A DNA stretch of 64,000 bases from Takakia lepidozioides (taxonomy: Eukaryota; Streptophyta; Takakiopsida; Takakiales; Takakiaceae): NCBI GenBank assembly GCA_030704615.1, contig CM060732.1, positions 21,328,001-21,392,000 of the forward strand, written 5' to 3'. This document shows positions 33,901-44,847 of the stretch, in pieces. Every line of letters starts with the position of its first letter. Positions within the stretch are counted from its first letter, which is position 1. The notes beneath the pieces were generated by a model that saw nothing but the letters and a program-made list of their open reading frames with translations, ran no database searches and was not told the origin of the DNA. The position numbers were made by a program, and so were the translations under genes.

Positions 33901-34529
33901 GCTGGTGGAACCAGCGGACTGGTGTTGTAGGACGTCGCCGCCCCCGTCGATGCCGATGGAATGAGAGCGGGGTGGGGAGGATTTGACCGAGCCCCGCCGG
34001 CTCGTTTTCGATGGCTGCCGGAGGCGGAGATCCGGCGGTATCGGGTGCCAGGCCGGGAAGGGCCTGATGCGCTTGCATTAAGTTGTTACATTATTCCTAT
34101 TATCTTCCTCAATCGCCATACCATTACCTACACCTCCACCGTCTTCCTCGTTTGAGTATTCTACCAGGGCCACTGTTCCTGTTCACCAAAATATATATAT
34201 GTATATTAGTAATATAAATATTTATGTATTATATGTACATTATTTATATTTACTGTATTTTACAAAGATTTTTTTTTTTAAATTTCTTGATATTTTATTA
34301 TGTGAGGGGAAAAAATAAACCCCTGTGGGGCCATAAGGCAAACACACCTGACGGTGAGGGACGAACCCAGAGTACTCTTAACGGAGAAAAATCCATCCAA
34401 GAGGATGAGGTGGAATGCTACGATTAAGAACAACAGCTAGGAGAGATTTATCTTTGGATACTTGATAATTGACATAATTTTAATAAAAAATGGCACTTGA
34501 ATGATACTGGTATTTACATTTGAGATCAG
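33901..34529. other. Mixed noncoding region with a tRNA-like B-box and T-rich tract
   Basis: 33901-34100 is GC-rich with an unassigned short frame. The minus strand at about 34366 has GGGTTCGTCCC (B-box-like), and an A-rich tail (plus-strand T-run) lies at 34270-34281. This layout could be a degraded SINE on the minus strand, but no A-box was identified. Confidence 0.25.
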
Positions 34530-34712
34530 CTTGTATTGTGATCATGGTCTCTTTCTGCTTCATAGTTTGTTGGCTGGTAGTCCTTGGTCATGGGGAGGTT
34601 CCCCCTCTGTTAGCCTTCACGGTCCCCCCTAGCTGGTTATTTTTCCACCTTTTTGTATCTCTTTTATTAATTTGATTAAAAGGGCCTATGTTCCCTTTCT
34701 TTAAAAAACAAA
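34530..34712 (+). mobile_element. Probable LINE 3' end
   Basis: The plus-strand sequence ends TATCTCTTTTATTAATTTG, then ATTAAAAGGGCCTATGTTCCC, then an A-rich tail (AAAAAACAAAAACAAAA). A TTTGTAT...TTAATT segment, a short GGCC hairpin and a poly(A) tail resemble plant L1-type 3' ends. No reverse transcriptase lies upstream, so it would be a 5'-truncated copy. A similar hairpin-plus-poly(A) ending (CCAGGGACTCTGTCCCCTGG, then an A-run) lies at 34993-35041. Confidence 0.35.
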
Positions 34713-35431
34713 AACAAAATCATGATATTCAGTACTCATACTAGTGTCCAAATAAAATTCATCTGACATTATATATACTTGAAGATTGGTATGACATTTG
34801 AACCAAAAAAAATAAAATGTTGGGGCATTCAGGAAGGCACATTTAAAGACCCAACAGTGCTTTATAATTCTGATAATCTAGATTTACACTAGGGTCTTGG
34901 ATCATGGCAAATCCGTAGGAAACTGCGGTGTGTGTGCCTCATGGTGTAAAAGGGGTTTTAATTTTTTCCCCCGAATAATTTGCAATAAATAACCAGGGAC
35001 TCTGTCCCCTGGTCATCATATTAAAAAAAAGAAAAAAAGAAATTGGGGGAGACCTTTGGTACTCATACCAGGCTAGTATATCCTAAACTTGATACCAGAC
35101 CAATACTGATGCAGTCCACCTATTGCCAGCTTCACTCAATTCAAATTTATCCTGCATCAAGAATCTGGGGAAAGAAGCCTCCTTGATCTTCTCCTGTGTC
35201 ACTAGATGTTCTCTTGACATGTGAAAAAGCGTCAATGCATTTGTGCACCCTGTATATGGAAGAAAAAAGCCAAACAAATCGGAGGCCCTTAGGGCTTGCA
35301 AGAAAGGCACGTTATTGTTCCTATCTGCGTGTCGAAATCAGCATCAATTTGATGCTTGGTGGTATAGTCTGTTCCAGTTCCTGCTCCTACTGCACCATAC
35401 TCTTTTAATTATCCTAGCCCAGAGCAGCGCT

Positions 35432-38400
35432 TTACGGCTCAACATGTCCAACCAGCATGGAGGTGCTCTTAGCTTTTCGAGGAGGCTGACATGAGACTCG
35501 TCTGCATGCCAAGTCACTGTCGACTACCCAAAGATCCAATGCTTTCAGTCTAGGAATGAAACTAGAGGGTTCACATTTTGCCAATTCATCTAGTAACACT
35601 ATATGTGTCTCTGCCATAGACAAGTTCCCCAAACTGGGTAAATCTTCAAACTCAACTAACAAGTTTGGCACTAGAGCTTTCACGCGGACATTCTCCTCTG
35701 ACTGTACACTCCACGAGAAATTCTGCCATGCACTCTTTCCTTGCTCGATCTGTTCATTTCCTGGAGCAGCTTTTGCTGCTGCTAGAAACTCATCCACTAA
35801 CTTGCCCCATATTCTTACCGCTTCTGGTGAACTCCGTATGTACATAAGACCCAAGTTATATGTGTCTCCTGATTCTATGCCTGCAATGTCAGCCTTCACT
35901 TCTTCGATGTGGGTGCTAACAGAAGCGAGTGCATTTCTGATCCAAATGGCATCTGCCCTTGTAAGCCACACACTGTAACCCAGTTTCAGCACTGACTGTA
36001 CAGCTTGCACAGCAATCAAATCCCGCACAACATCATTGATCCCTTCTCTTTGATCTTTACCAAAATGTGCTGGAATCTGTTTCATGTCTGTGCTTAGCTG
36101 GGAGCACATCACTGCATGCCCTTGCCTGGCCAAGTCCTCTGCAAATTCTCCATCCTCACCGAGAATGATATACTGATTTATTCCAAGGCCTTTCATCTTG
36201 CACACCCAGTTTCGAACCAGCACTTCGGTCACCCCCACAATGTTCACCATTAGCACTGTCCCCTTCACCTGGATGGAGGCCACAGTGGTATCAAGCTGGC
36301 TCAGGGTCTTGGCAAGCCTCCCTCTCTTGACTTCACTGAAGCAGTAATCATAGCTTTGCATCAGCTTCAGTGGTACCATCTCCCACAAGCTGATATTACC
36401 TAACTTCTCTAAAGTGATCAACTGAGAGTCAGGCCCCGCATTTATGTTGTAATTAACACCTGCGTCCCTGTGGGAGACGCTCAGGGCTCTCTCACTCTGA
36501 AAGTTGGTGTAGAGGTTGAAGTAGCTCCGTGAATACACAAACTTCACAAACCACGGTGTCCAGATCCTCTCTCCCAGCTTCTTGTACCACCCATTGGTAA
36601 CCATACCTTTCAAGATAGGCTTTACTCCCTTGCTCTTTCGGTTGTCGTACCAAAGCCGAAACTCCTTCCAGGGCTTTGGGAAGAACAATTGTCCCCATGT
36701 GCCCACCATTTGATACAAAAACAAGGCGTTCGTACTGTTCACGTCGAGTGGATTCCCCCCCTTTCCAGGCACAAAGCGGGGCCGCTGGAGAGAAATGCCA
36801 TAGATGGAAGGATCGAAGTTGTGGGAGTCGTAGTAATATGTAGCAATAATGCTGCGTAGATAGCGGTAAAAGAAGGGAGAAAGCTCCAGGTCGTCTTCCA
36901 GGATCAAAGCAAACTCGTCGTTGCTCGAGGGCCACCAAGCCTCCACCCATTGCCCCTGCAGCCCGACATTTTGGCTTCGATAATGCACGTCCTTCGGGCC
37001 ATGCACCCACTTGAAATCGTCAACATACTTGAGGATTGCATGGGCTTCCATTAGATCTTCATCTATGGGCTTGGATTTGTTTCTCTGTGAGAAGTGCTTG
37101 CCTTTCCGAGTTTTCTCCTTTCCTGCACCCTGTTTCTGAGCTTCCACTTTCGCATCATACTTTCCAGCCAAGCTATCTTGGAGCTCTTCCTCTGTTCCGT
37201 CTTTCGAATTATTCTTCTCCGTGTATTCACTCGGCATTCGGGAATTTCCTTCCTCAGCATCCCCAATTTGCTCCCTTTCTATGTGGAAAATTTGATGGTC
37301 GATCCCCACAGGCCCGGAATTTCCGGGACCGGACGCTGTCTGTACATCACCCTCGCCCGGTAGACTGCTTAGAACACCGGAGTTCGTATCCGACTTTTCC
37401 TCTTTCCTTGTTAGTTTTGCTATTTCTTTGTGAAGCTTCCCAGCTCCGGTTTCCCCTGTCTCTCGGTCTAAGTCTGTGAGAAGATAGCCATCATCCGATT
37501 CCACCTTTGCATCACCCCCTTCAGCACCTGTCAATGTCCCTTCCGATATTTCCCTCAAGTTCTCCTCCTTCACAACAACCCCAGCTTTCCCGACCTCCTT
37601 CACAGCATCCACATCATCTCCCCTCAGGAAAACAGGCCCACTTTCACTTAATTGTTTCCCACTAAGACTCCCCAGTCGCAAACTACGGTGCCCCGGCCCA
37701 GTCTCAGCGACCCCATTGTAGCTGTTCCCTTGAGTGGGTCCTTTCTGTACAGACACAACAGTCCTCAAATCATCTACGGGACCGCTCTCCTCACCCGTCG
37801 CATTTCCTTGCACTTCAACCGTTGGGAATTCCAAAGACTCGTCAAACCTAAAATGGTCAACAAGAATGTGAAGCTTCACCGTATCCCCCCCATAATCTGC
37901 TCGTGCCAGAGATTCGAGGCACCGGGTCAACGAGCTCAGCCTGTTGAAAGCCAACACCTTGATTAGCATCCGAAATTCTTTGGGCACTACACTTGACTCT
38001 ACGAATATTTCAGGCGGGACTTGCTCTCCAGGGAAATCCTTCTCGATTGTTGACCTTGCGGACTCCCCATTTCCCACAATGAGTAGTTCAGATGGCACTG
38101 GTTTCTGCACCTCGCTTCCTTTGGAGGTACTATTGCAATCAAGGGTACACAACCCATCGTCCTTTCTGTATTGCCTTCGTTCTCTCTGCTTCTCTGAATC
38201 TGTGTCTTCCGTTGACAGACCCTCTTTCGAACGACCTTCAGACAAGCTCCCATGTTCACTACCCTCAGACAGGGCGGCGTCAGCTTCGGCAGTGATGGTG
38301 GGACCCTTGGTGTAAGTAGCAATGTGATAACCTGTCAGCAGAAAAAGCAACACCCCAACAATCAACGCAACGAAACTACGCGAGTCGATCCTCTTCCTCA

Positions 38401-38467
38401 ACCGGGACGCAGGTGAGTGAGTCGCGGCCACAGGCATTGTGGAAGCGTCCAGACAACCTCTGGTCAT
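35432..38467 (-). CDS. Type II membrane glycosyltransferase, GnT-I-like GT-A domain plus PF03407-like domain
   Basis: A single-exon frame of 1011 codons. Residues 1-31 are a basic cytosolic tail. Residues 32-51 are one membrane segment (FVALIVGVLLFLL), giving a luminal Golgi/ER topology. Residues 167-207 start a GT-A fold (MLIKVLAFNRLSSLTRCLES, LHILVDHF). The metal-binding EDD is at 524-526 (FALILEDDLELSPFF), as in N-acetylglucosaminyltransferase I-type enzymes. Residues 735-990 resemble the nucleotide-diphospho-sugar transferase family PF03407 (MVNIVGVTEVLVRNWVCKMK, GYSVWLTRADAIWIRN). The usual DxD of that second domain reads ADA at 838-840. Residues about 212-465 are a charged, Gly/Glu/Ser-rich insertion inside the first domain. 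Plant proteins with this two-domain order are usually much shorter, around 600-650 residues from memory. Donor, acceptor and linkage are unknown. ATG 38467 is the furthest upstream; the Met at residue 11 is an alternative. Confidence 0.8.
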   Translation of the reverse strand: MTRGCLDASTMPVAATHSPASRLRKRIDSRSFVALIVGVLLFLLTGYHIATYTKGPTITAEADAALSEGSEHGSLSEGRSKEGLSTEDTDSEKQRERRQYRKDDGLCTLDCNSTSKGSEVQKPVPSELLIVGNGESARSTIEKDFPGEQVPPEIFVESSVVPKEFRMLIKVLAFNRLSSLTRCLESLARADYGGDTVKLHILVDHFRFDESLEFPTVEVQGNATGEESGPVDDLRTVVSVQKGPTQGNSYNGVAETGPGHRSLRLGSLSGKQLSESGPVFLRGDDVDAVKEVGKAGVVVKEENLREISEGTLTGAEGGDAKVESDDGYLLTDLDRETGETGAGKLHKEIAKLTRKEEKSDTNSGVLSSLPGEGDVQTASGPGNSGPVGIDHQIFHIEREQIGDAEEGNSRMPSEYTEKNNSKDGTEEELQDSLAGKYDAKVEAQKQGAGKEKTRKGKHFSQRNKSKPIDEDLMEAHAILKYVDDFKWVHGPKDVHYRSQNVGLQGQWVEAWWPSSNDEFALILEDDLELSPFFYRYLRSIIATYYYDSHNFDPSIYGISLQRPRFVPGKGGNPLDVNSTNALFLYQMVGTWGQLFFPKPWKEFRLWYDNRKSKGVKPILKGMVTNGWYKKLGERIWTPWFVKFVYSRSYFNLYTNFQSERALSVSHRDAGVNYNINAGPDSQLITLEKLGNISLWEMVPLKLMQSYDYCFSEVKRGRLAKTLSQLDTTVASIQVKGTVLMVNIVGVTEVLVRNWVCKMKGLGINQYIILGEDGEFAEDLARQGHAVMCSQLSTDMKQIPAHFGKDQREGINDVVRDLIAVQAVQSVLKLGYSVWLTRADAIWIRNALASVSTHIEEVKADIAGIESGDTYNLGLMYIRSSPEAVRIWGKLVDEFLAAAKAAPGNEQIEQGKSAWQNFSWSVQSEENVRVKALVPNLLVEFEDLPSLGNLSMAETHIVLLDELAKCEPSSFIPRLKALDLWVVDSDLACRRVSCQPPRKAKSTSMLVGHVEP

Positions 38468-39240
38468 GCCAATTTAGACACCCATTACGACATAGCAATG
38501 GTCCGTCGTCGGTGTGTCTATGAGCATCTCCGTCTCCAAATTGGAGAGACACGGAGAGACGTCGACCCAGGAGGACCCAGACAAATGACGGGGACCCTAC
38601 AAACCCACCAGCCAAAACTACCAATGAAGACAACGAGAGCGGAGGGAAGTGAAGAGGAAGGGAATGCAGGGAGCAGTAGGGCGGGAACCATCACTGTACC
38701 ACTCCAGCAAAGTACACTGGGAAGACTCTAGTCCGTAGGAAACCGTTCAGGCAGGAGAAGAAGACTTGATGAATGAATATGATATCAGAAACTGGATGGG
38801 TGCAATGCAGGATGAGTGGATTCTGACAGGCTTCATACACTCTTTGTTTCGGTATTGAATGCTTGGCATAAGGGACGTGTGGCAGGAGCAAAGAGGAGAG
38901 TGCCAACGTCGTAACATAGGTGCGAGTTGTGTGAGAGAGCTGAACAATCACACCAATGATGTGATTTAGTACCATAGCTCACCATTTCTCTGTACAGTGG
39001 CCATGATCTTAGGTATAGAAGCCCAGGAAGGTACTCACTTGATCAGGGTAAGAATTACTCCAACTAGGAAGTGCAGATCCACCATCTTTTTTCATATACG
39101 TCTTCATATAGAAAAATGGAACAGAGTCATGCGTGGTGCAAGCTTTGATTAACATCCAGTCTCAAATGGGACAATTTGTTAGCTGTGGTTCTCCATGTCC
39201 TTCATTTCCACAAACCCAAAGAGGTCCTAACAGTCTTTAC
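38468..39240. other. Upstream region of the glycosyltransferase gene
   Basis: Expected to hold the 5' UTR and promoter of the minus-strand gene. The overlapping minus-strand ORFs (38376-38633, 38691-38975) have no recognisable features. No repeat was seen here. Confidence 0.35.
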
Positions 39241-39809
39241 CAGTGTTGGCCGGGTATGGCATCTAGACATGCATATCCGGCGGTTATTTGCCGGTTAAGC
39301 ACATATGCATAAGCGGAAAGTGCAGCCTCTGCAGGAACCGGCTATGGAAGGGAACCAGCAAAAGCCATCAAGCTTCCTAGCTGGCTAGAGAACCGGCATC
39401 GTGATTGTAAGGGTGTTATAGCCGTAGAGGCGGTTCTAGATAATACAGGTGTAGGGGTTGGTGATGACAGGCCAATACACGTTTGAACCCCAAACCCACA
39501 GGCCAATACACGAGTGTCTTACCACCAACCCAGAGTCCTCTTGTGTAGTTTTACACATACACAAAAATGCTAGAAAAGTTTTTCTAAAAAAAATGGATGA
39601 ATCCCATAACCGGTATCGTGGATTCGGCATTTTTGTTTTGGCATAACCGGTAGATTGAGAACCAGACAAAAACAAATTCATGTGTGTAATGAGAACCTGT
39701 AACCGAGATTGTTTTCAAACCTATTGGTATACCCTACCTCGGCGATCCCTTTTTTTAGGCCATACCGGAACCGGAAGAGGGCTCAAAACATGGTACCCAG
39801 CCAACACTG
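39241..39809. mobile_element. hAT-type MITE with terminal inverted repeats
   Basis: The left end CAGTGTTGGCCGGGTA (39241) and right end TACCCAGCCAACACTG (to 39809) are inverted repeats with one mismatch over 16 bp. CAGTGTTGGC is a typical hAT terminus. The 8-bp flanks GTCTTTAC (39233-39240) and GTCGTCAC (39810-39817) match at 6 of 8 positions, as expected for an aged hAT duplication. The 569-bp interior has no transposase but many CCGG-containing words. A tRNA-like B-box (GGGGTTCAAACG, minus strand, about 39480-39491) lies inside. Confidence 0.85.
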
Positions 39810-41274
39810 GTCGTCACCTATTCTCCATGCATCTCTGCTACTCTTTAAGCGGCTAATTTGATTACTGTGAGAGGTATGTCTGCTAGGTTTGGCATCTAGG
39901 TACACTGTAGTTTTAGGAATTCATGGCCACCAGCTTTTGTGCTACACAAGGCTCTTGCTAGCAATATGTGTAATAAGGATCATGGGTATACACAAAAATC
40001 ACTGCCAAGCAACCTGCTGTACTGAATTCATTTAACCGTCATTCTGAAGGCAAGTGTACCCAACCACTTCTACTGTCAAATCTGGATATTTCTCAAAGAA
40101 CTTTGATTCTCATTGCATACATATCCACAATTTCAATCTGCAGATCCAGTGTACGACAGCCTTGCAATCACTCAAGTCACTCTTGCCTCGAGTTACTCTC
40201 GCCTCGAGTTATACTGGGCTTCTGGTATGAACCCTGCATTGCTTCTCTAATCGCAAAGCTCCACTCCCTGCCAATGTTCTGGATTACCACACAACAGGGA
40301 AAGAAAAATCTGGCCGAGACTATACCTGCAAATGGTATTGGGTGTGACATTATGGCCGAAGCCGGATGGTTCCATACGTAGCCATTCAACAATGAATAGA
40401 AACCTGTACCACTAACTGGTGAAATTCCATAAATGGAAATTCTCCATCTTGAGCCTGGCGGTCATGTCTGTAATATAAAAGCTTACTATAACTGATTTCA
40501 CATGTTACCAACCAAGACATGTGATGCAGATAAAAGATCCTATGAGCACTCTAAATCATGGGTACAGACTACACAGCAATACATAAGATACCTGAGGTAA
40601 CAAGGTTATCACAAGAAAGTCTGAAATCAATGTCAAATTCCAGCCATCAAATACAAAACGTACTAAAATTAAAAACCTCACCCAAGATACCTGAAGTAAC
40701 GAAAAATTATCAAATCAATGCGTAGTTAGTAACAAATGCAAATGAAGAATTATCAAGTGGATGTGAAGCTAGTAAAAATTACAAATGGAGAATTATCAAT
40801 TGAATATGAAATGAGTTGAAAAGGGCCTGTAAAGAAAGCTTAAAGACACCGCTCCTTGGAAATAAATCACATCCAATTTCTACTCTGCAACGGTCTGGAT
40901 AATGCCTATGGCCAAGGAATGAATGACTGACATGCAGGCGGAGTTCTCACCTAGATGGTCATTTCAAGAGAAACCAGTAAGCTGATCCATCCTTGTCTAC
41001 ATCAAATTATGGAGGCTGGATATCAGAGGAGGTGGAACTGATGTTCAGACATAAGGAAAGAAGGGCTGGTGGGAGAGGCATTATAGGGAAGAGAAAATGG
41101 AAGAAGGGAAGGGGTGAGAAAGAAAGAGTGACTGAGGTTGCTGGTCGTCCACAGGATGACGAAGGTGAAGAGGAGGGTTTGGGGGGTGGAGAGGATAGAG
41201 CAAGAGTGTGTGTATAAAGTGCTGGATGAGAAGGAGAGTAAGGGGGCGGGGGGGGGATGAGACACAAGAGACTT
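39810..41274. other. Noncoding interval between MITE and PHD gene
   Basis: No gene recognised. A 40-60-bp sequence at about 40108-40158 (CTCATTGCATACATATCC, ending GATCCAGTGTA) recurs in diverged form at about 51107-51163. 41030-41260 is purine-rich on the plus strand and probably belongs to the 3' UTR of the PHD gene. Confidence 0.4.
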
Positions 41275-44200
41275 CTATTGCGACTGATGTAATGAGACCA
41301 TGGAGTCCAACCTAAGACGGGCAGATGCTACAATCTCTCTCTGAGCCTGAAGTTGCTCCAGGAGTGCGGAGAAAGCAGGGAATGTATCTTCAACTGCAGG
41401 GGCTTGGAAAAAGGCAACATCATGCTGTAGCTGCTCCAAAGCAGCAGTGGCATTCTGGAGCTCTGCCCGCTGCAATTCCACTTGCTCCAAAGTGACACCC
41501 ATGCTTGCTTGCACCTGTTTCAATCACAACCCCTCTGAATTATATTGGACGTCCTTCACACAGTGCTGGTGAGAAGAACATTGTATGTGCCAATCTGGAC
41601 AGATGGAACCCTCTTTGGTAACCTGTTACTCACATTGGTCACATAGGAGTTGATCTAAGGTGATCAATGGATTGATGTTGATAGGTTTTGGGCCAAATTT
41701 ACTTGATCCATTTCACGGTTAAAGATCCCCATTCTGGCTTGTTCAGGCCATCAGAAGGATTATAATACACGAAAGCTACTTGATATGTAACTGACAAAGT
41801 GAGCATGAAACCCACCGGTACTCTTTGTTTTAATAAGAATGGCGGAGAGGCTATCACAAAAAGATAATTACCACAGAAAGACAGTGCCTTCTTACCTGTT
41901 TCATCACCTTTAAACGATGGCGTGCATTATTAGCTTGCAAGCTCAATGAGGCGGCTCGTTGAGCATGCTCCTTGGCTTCAGTTTCCGCACGTTGGATTTG
42001 TTGACACAGCAAAGTGCGTTGTGCCTCTGCTACTTTTTCAGTGCGCACCCATGCTTCGTACTCCTGTTTGGCTTGCTTCTGAAGTGCAATCACTTTTCTT
42101 TCCTCTTCAAGCCAATTTATGTCCTGTACGCCCTCCAGCACTTCTCGTGCCCATTCCCCATCTTGGCCTGCCCATAAACAGTCCAACAGTAATCAATCAC
42201 CCGAGTCACAGCTGATGATCCGAAGGTTACAAGGCCATATTTGTGGTACAGAGCTGACAGGATAGGCTAAGCAAACCTGGCAGAAGAAACCCCTGGCAGC
42301 AGCCATAAGGGCGGTTCCAGCTTCTTTTGTGTCCAAGTTCACATTGCTTATACTGAAAGCAGTTAGCAACACTGGTTATGATATAGATTTATCAGTCATT
42401 GCCTAATTGCATTGACTTCAATGGCCACTGCACTCTGACACAATAAGAAGCGAAAAGGTACTTCTGTGTTGTGGCACTTCCTTGATTAATAACAGAGAAA
42501 GATCTTCCACCTAGCAATTCCAGGCTTTTCCAAAAGGCTGCTATACAGCTCATTCCTTGTGGGAACCAGCTACACCCAAGCATACGGACTAAGTGTTTCA
42601 AGACTAGGAGGAAGCCAAAGACAACATATGCTGTGATAGGAACAAATATGGTTTGGTCAATCTGTGCTAATGTCACCAAAGCCACTTGTGACTAGAAATA
42701 CAAGTAGTCATTCAATCTTCTACATTTTTGGACCCAGTTAGGACCAGGGAGAAATATGTACTCATGTGTCAACTATCTGGTATAGACAATAGAAATAGCA
42801 GGTGATGGGAACTCAATCCAATGTGCTAAACTACAAGAGGATGGGGACATGAGACCCAAATGGCTGTTGACGTCGCCAAGGGCATCAAGCTCCTCCTTAA
42901 TAAGTTGCAAGACATCATATACTTCGGTACTGAGAGAGCTGCGCTCTTTCACCAACTTGTGAGCCTCCATGACTTTCTGCTGCAAGGGCTGATACGAGGC
43001 CCTCTCGGTGTCTCTCAACACCAGTACTGCCATTGAGAGTTGCTTCTCCATCTCCTCCAAGTCAATGCTGCTCACTGCACACTCCAACCTCTTCTTCCAA
43101 AAGTTCAACAAGTCAGACTTTTTACTGCAACCAGGACACTGAAACTCTCCATCCAGCCCAGATTTATTGGACACACCCGCTTGTTGGGCTTTATAAGCAC
43201 ACAAGAAGTGGCACGTGTGAGAACATGCTGCGCACTCAAGCACCTTCCACTTCTCATTGGGCAAAGATCCAACCTTGCAGAAACTGCACATACATCCTCG
43301 ACAAAAGGACAGATCATCAATGCAGATCTTGCAAAAGCAAGTGCTGCCTGCTTGCTCAAATTCTCGTCGTGTCAAACGTGATATGCTTTGGCTTTGCCTA
43401 CCACATTCAGTCTCCTTCCTTGCTTTTTCTCCTGATACTCTCTCGTCTCCCTGTCCTCCACCAATGTTGGCCAACTGTGCATTTACCGGTCCACCTTGAT
43501 CCTCAACCTGTTTATTGATCATTGGCGGGCATATGCTTTCTGAGACCACCACAGCTGCTTTTACGTGTTCAATATGTCCAGAAAGCTTGTGGTCATGGGC
43601 TACTTCTCCAGCCTGCATAGGCAGCACATCTTCTTTTTTGGTCGACTCCAGAATTCCAGTTGTGGCGAGTGCTGCTGGTGGGCTCTCTACAGGTTTTAAG
43701 TTCTCAACGGTGATGCTGGAATGCAAAACAGAACCTTCCTCTGCAAGCACAATTGCTGTTGTCATTGTGACCACTTGATGCGGATCCAGATCATCCAATT
43801 CATTTCTGCCCCCTTGATCACATAAGAGCACTGAACTGCTGGATGGAACAGCCACTTTAGGAAGCTTGTCGGTAGGAGACTGTATCTGGCAGGCCACCAG
43901 CGGGCTGCCACTGGGGTCAACAGCCACCTTCTGAAGGGCATGCACTGGAGACTGCACTTGACCAACCTCCAGCAAGCACCAATACCGCTTGTGCTTACAC
44001 CGCCACTCAGCACACAGGGAAGCAAGTTCAATCTTGCCTAGGGAAGCAGGGGGCTCCTCGTTTCTTAAAATTGAAACAAACACACGGAGCACATGGGCAT
44101 GATAGCGAACTAAGTTGCTCACCTCCAGATTCCGTTTCAGCAAGAGCCCCCGAAACTCAGCCATTTCTGCTGGACTCTTCATCTTCAATTGTCCTGCTTC

Positions 44201-44488
44201 CTCCATAAACTGTTGAAAGTCGGCATTCTCATTGTATAGCCATTTGTAGCTGGATGCACTTGACAGAATAGACCTGAAGGAATGTGTGAGAACACCAGCG
44301 GATCGTGCTTCCATTTTCTTCTTATTTCCGGGTAAAAGGTTTGATGGAGCAAACGGTATCACTTTATGGGGAATGCTGATTTTTGGGAATATCCTCGTCT
44401 TGTCAGTTTGCACCTGCAAGCATCCACTAACCCATGCTGCCATCAGATGTGCACATCCTATGTTCCACTTGAAAGCCCCCAGTAACAT
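41275..44488 (-). CDS. PHD-finger protein with C-terminal coiled coil, OBERON/VIN3-PHD-like
   Basis: Exons: about 44488-42.8 kb, 41896-42167 and 41275-41514; the last two have exact splice sites and matching phase, ending in a stop at 41275. The first exon may extend from an upstream exon, since a good acceptor (GCTTGCAG) lies just before GTG CAA ACT at about 44415. Its 3' donor could not be fixed (candidates 42.83-42.85 kb). Residues about 60-170 are helical. Residues 180-380 are disordered. Residues 384-454 hold the zinc finger, with CFCKICIDDLSFCRGC, CSFCKVGSL, LECAACSHTCHFLC and FQCPGC. Helices follow (LLNFWKKRLECAV), then a Glu/Ala/Gln-rich coiled coil in the last two exons (QIQRAETEAKEHAQRAASLS; EQVELQRAELQNATAALEQL). 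PHD followed by coiled coil is the OBERON layout; such proteins read histone H3 tails in nuclei. The family assignment is by motif only. Confidence 0.65.
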
Positions 44489-44847
44489 CTCCTATCTCCT
44501 ACCTTTCCCACCCTCCACTCTCAGCCTAGTACCTGCAGATGTGAAAAGCAAGAGTCCATCACTTTCTTAATAAAAGTGTCTGCCAGGAAACATTCTCAGC
44601 AAGCATATAAGGCAGAAACAAGTTCCGCAGGACTTCCTTACCACCATGAATTGGCGTGCTTGCACACTTAGAACTAATCCCAATCCAGTGTCTGGTAGAT
44701 TGGTAAGAGCTCAAAAAAAGATCCTACTAAAACCAAAAAAAAAAACAAAAAAATTGCAGTATGTTGCTTGCTTTGGAATAGTTTCCCTCCAAAATTTATA
44801 ACCAATCACTGACAAGTGTGCAGGAATTAGGACAACTGGCTATGGCT

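Noticed and set aside
36492-38322. Overlapping ORFs of 100-172 codons inside the glycosyltransferase gene
   Set aside because: They are other-frame shadows of the 1011-codon frame, which has a membrane anchor and motifs throughout.
41007-41267. Pro/Ser-rich ORFs opposite the purine tract
   Set aside because: Low-complexity translation of a GA-rich strand just beyond the stop of the PHD gene.
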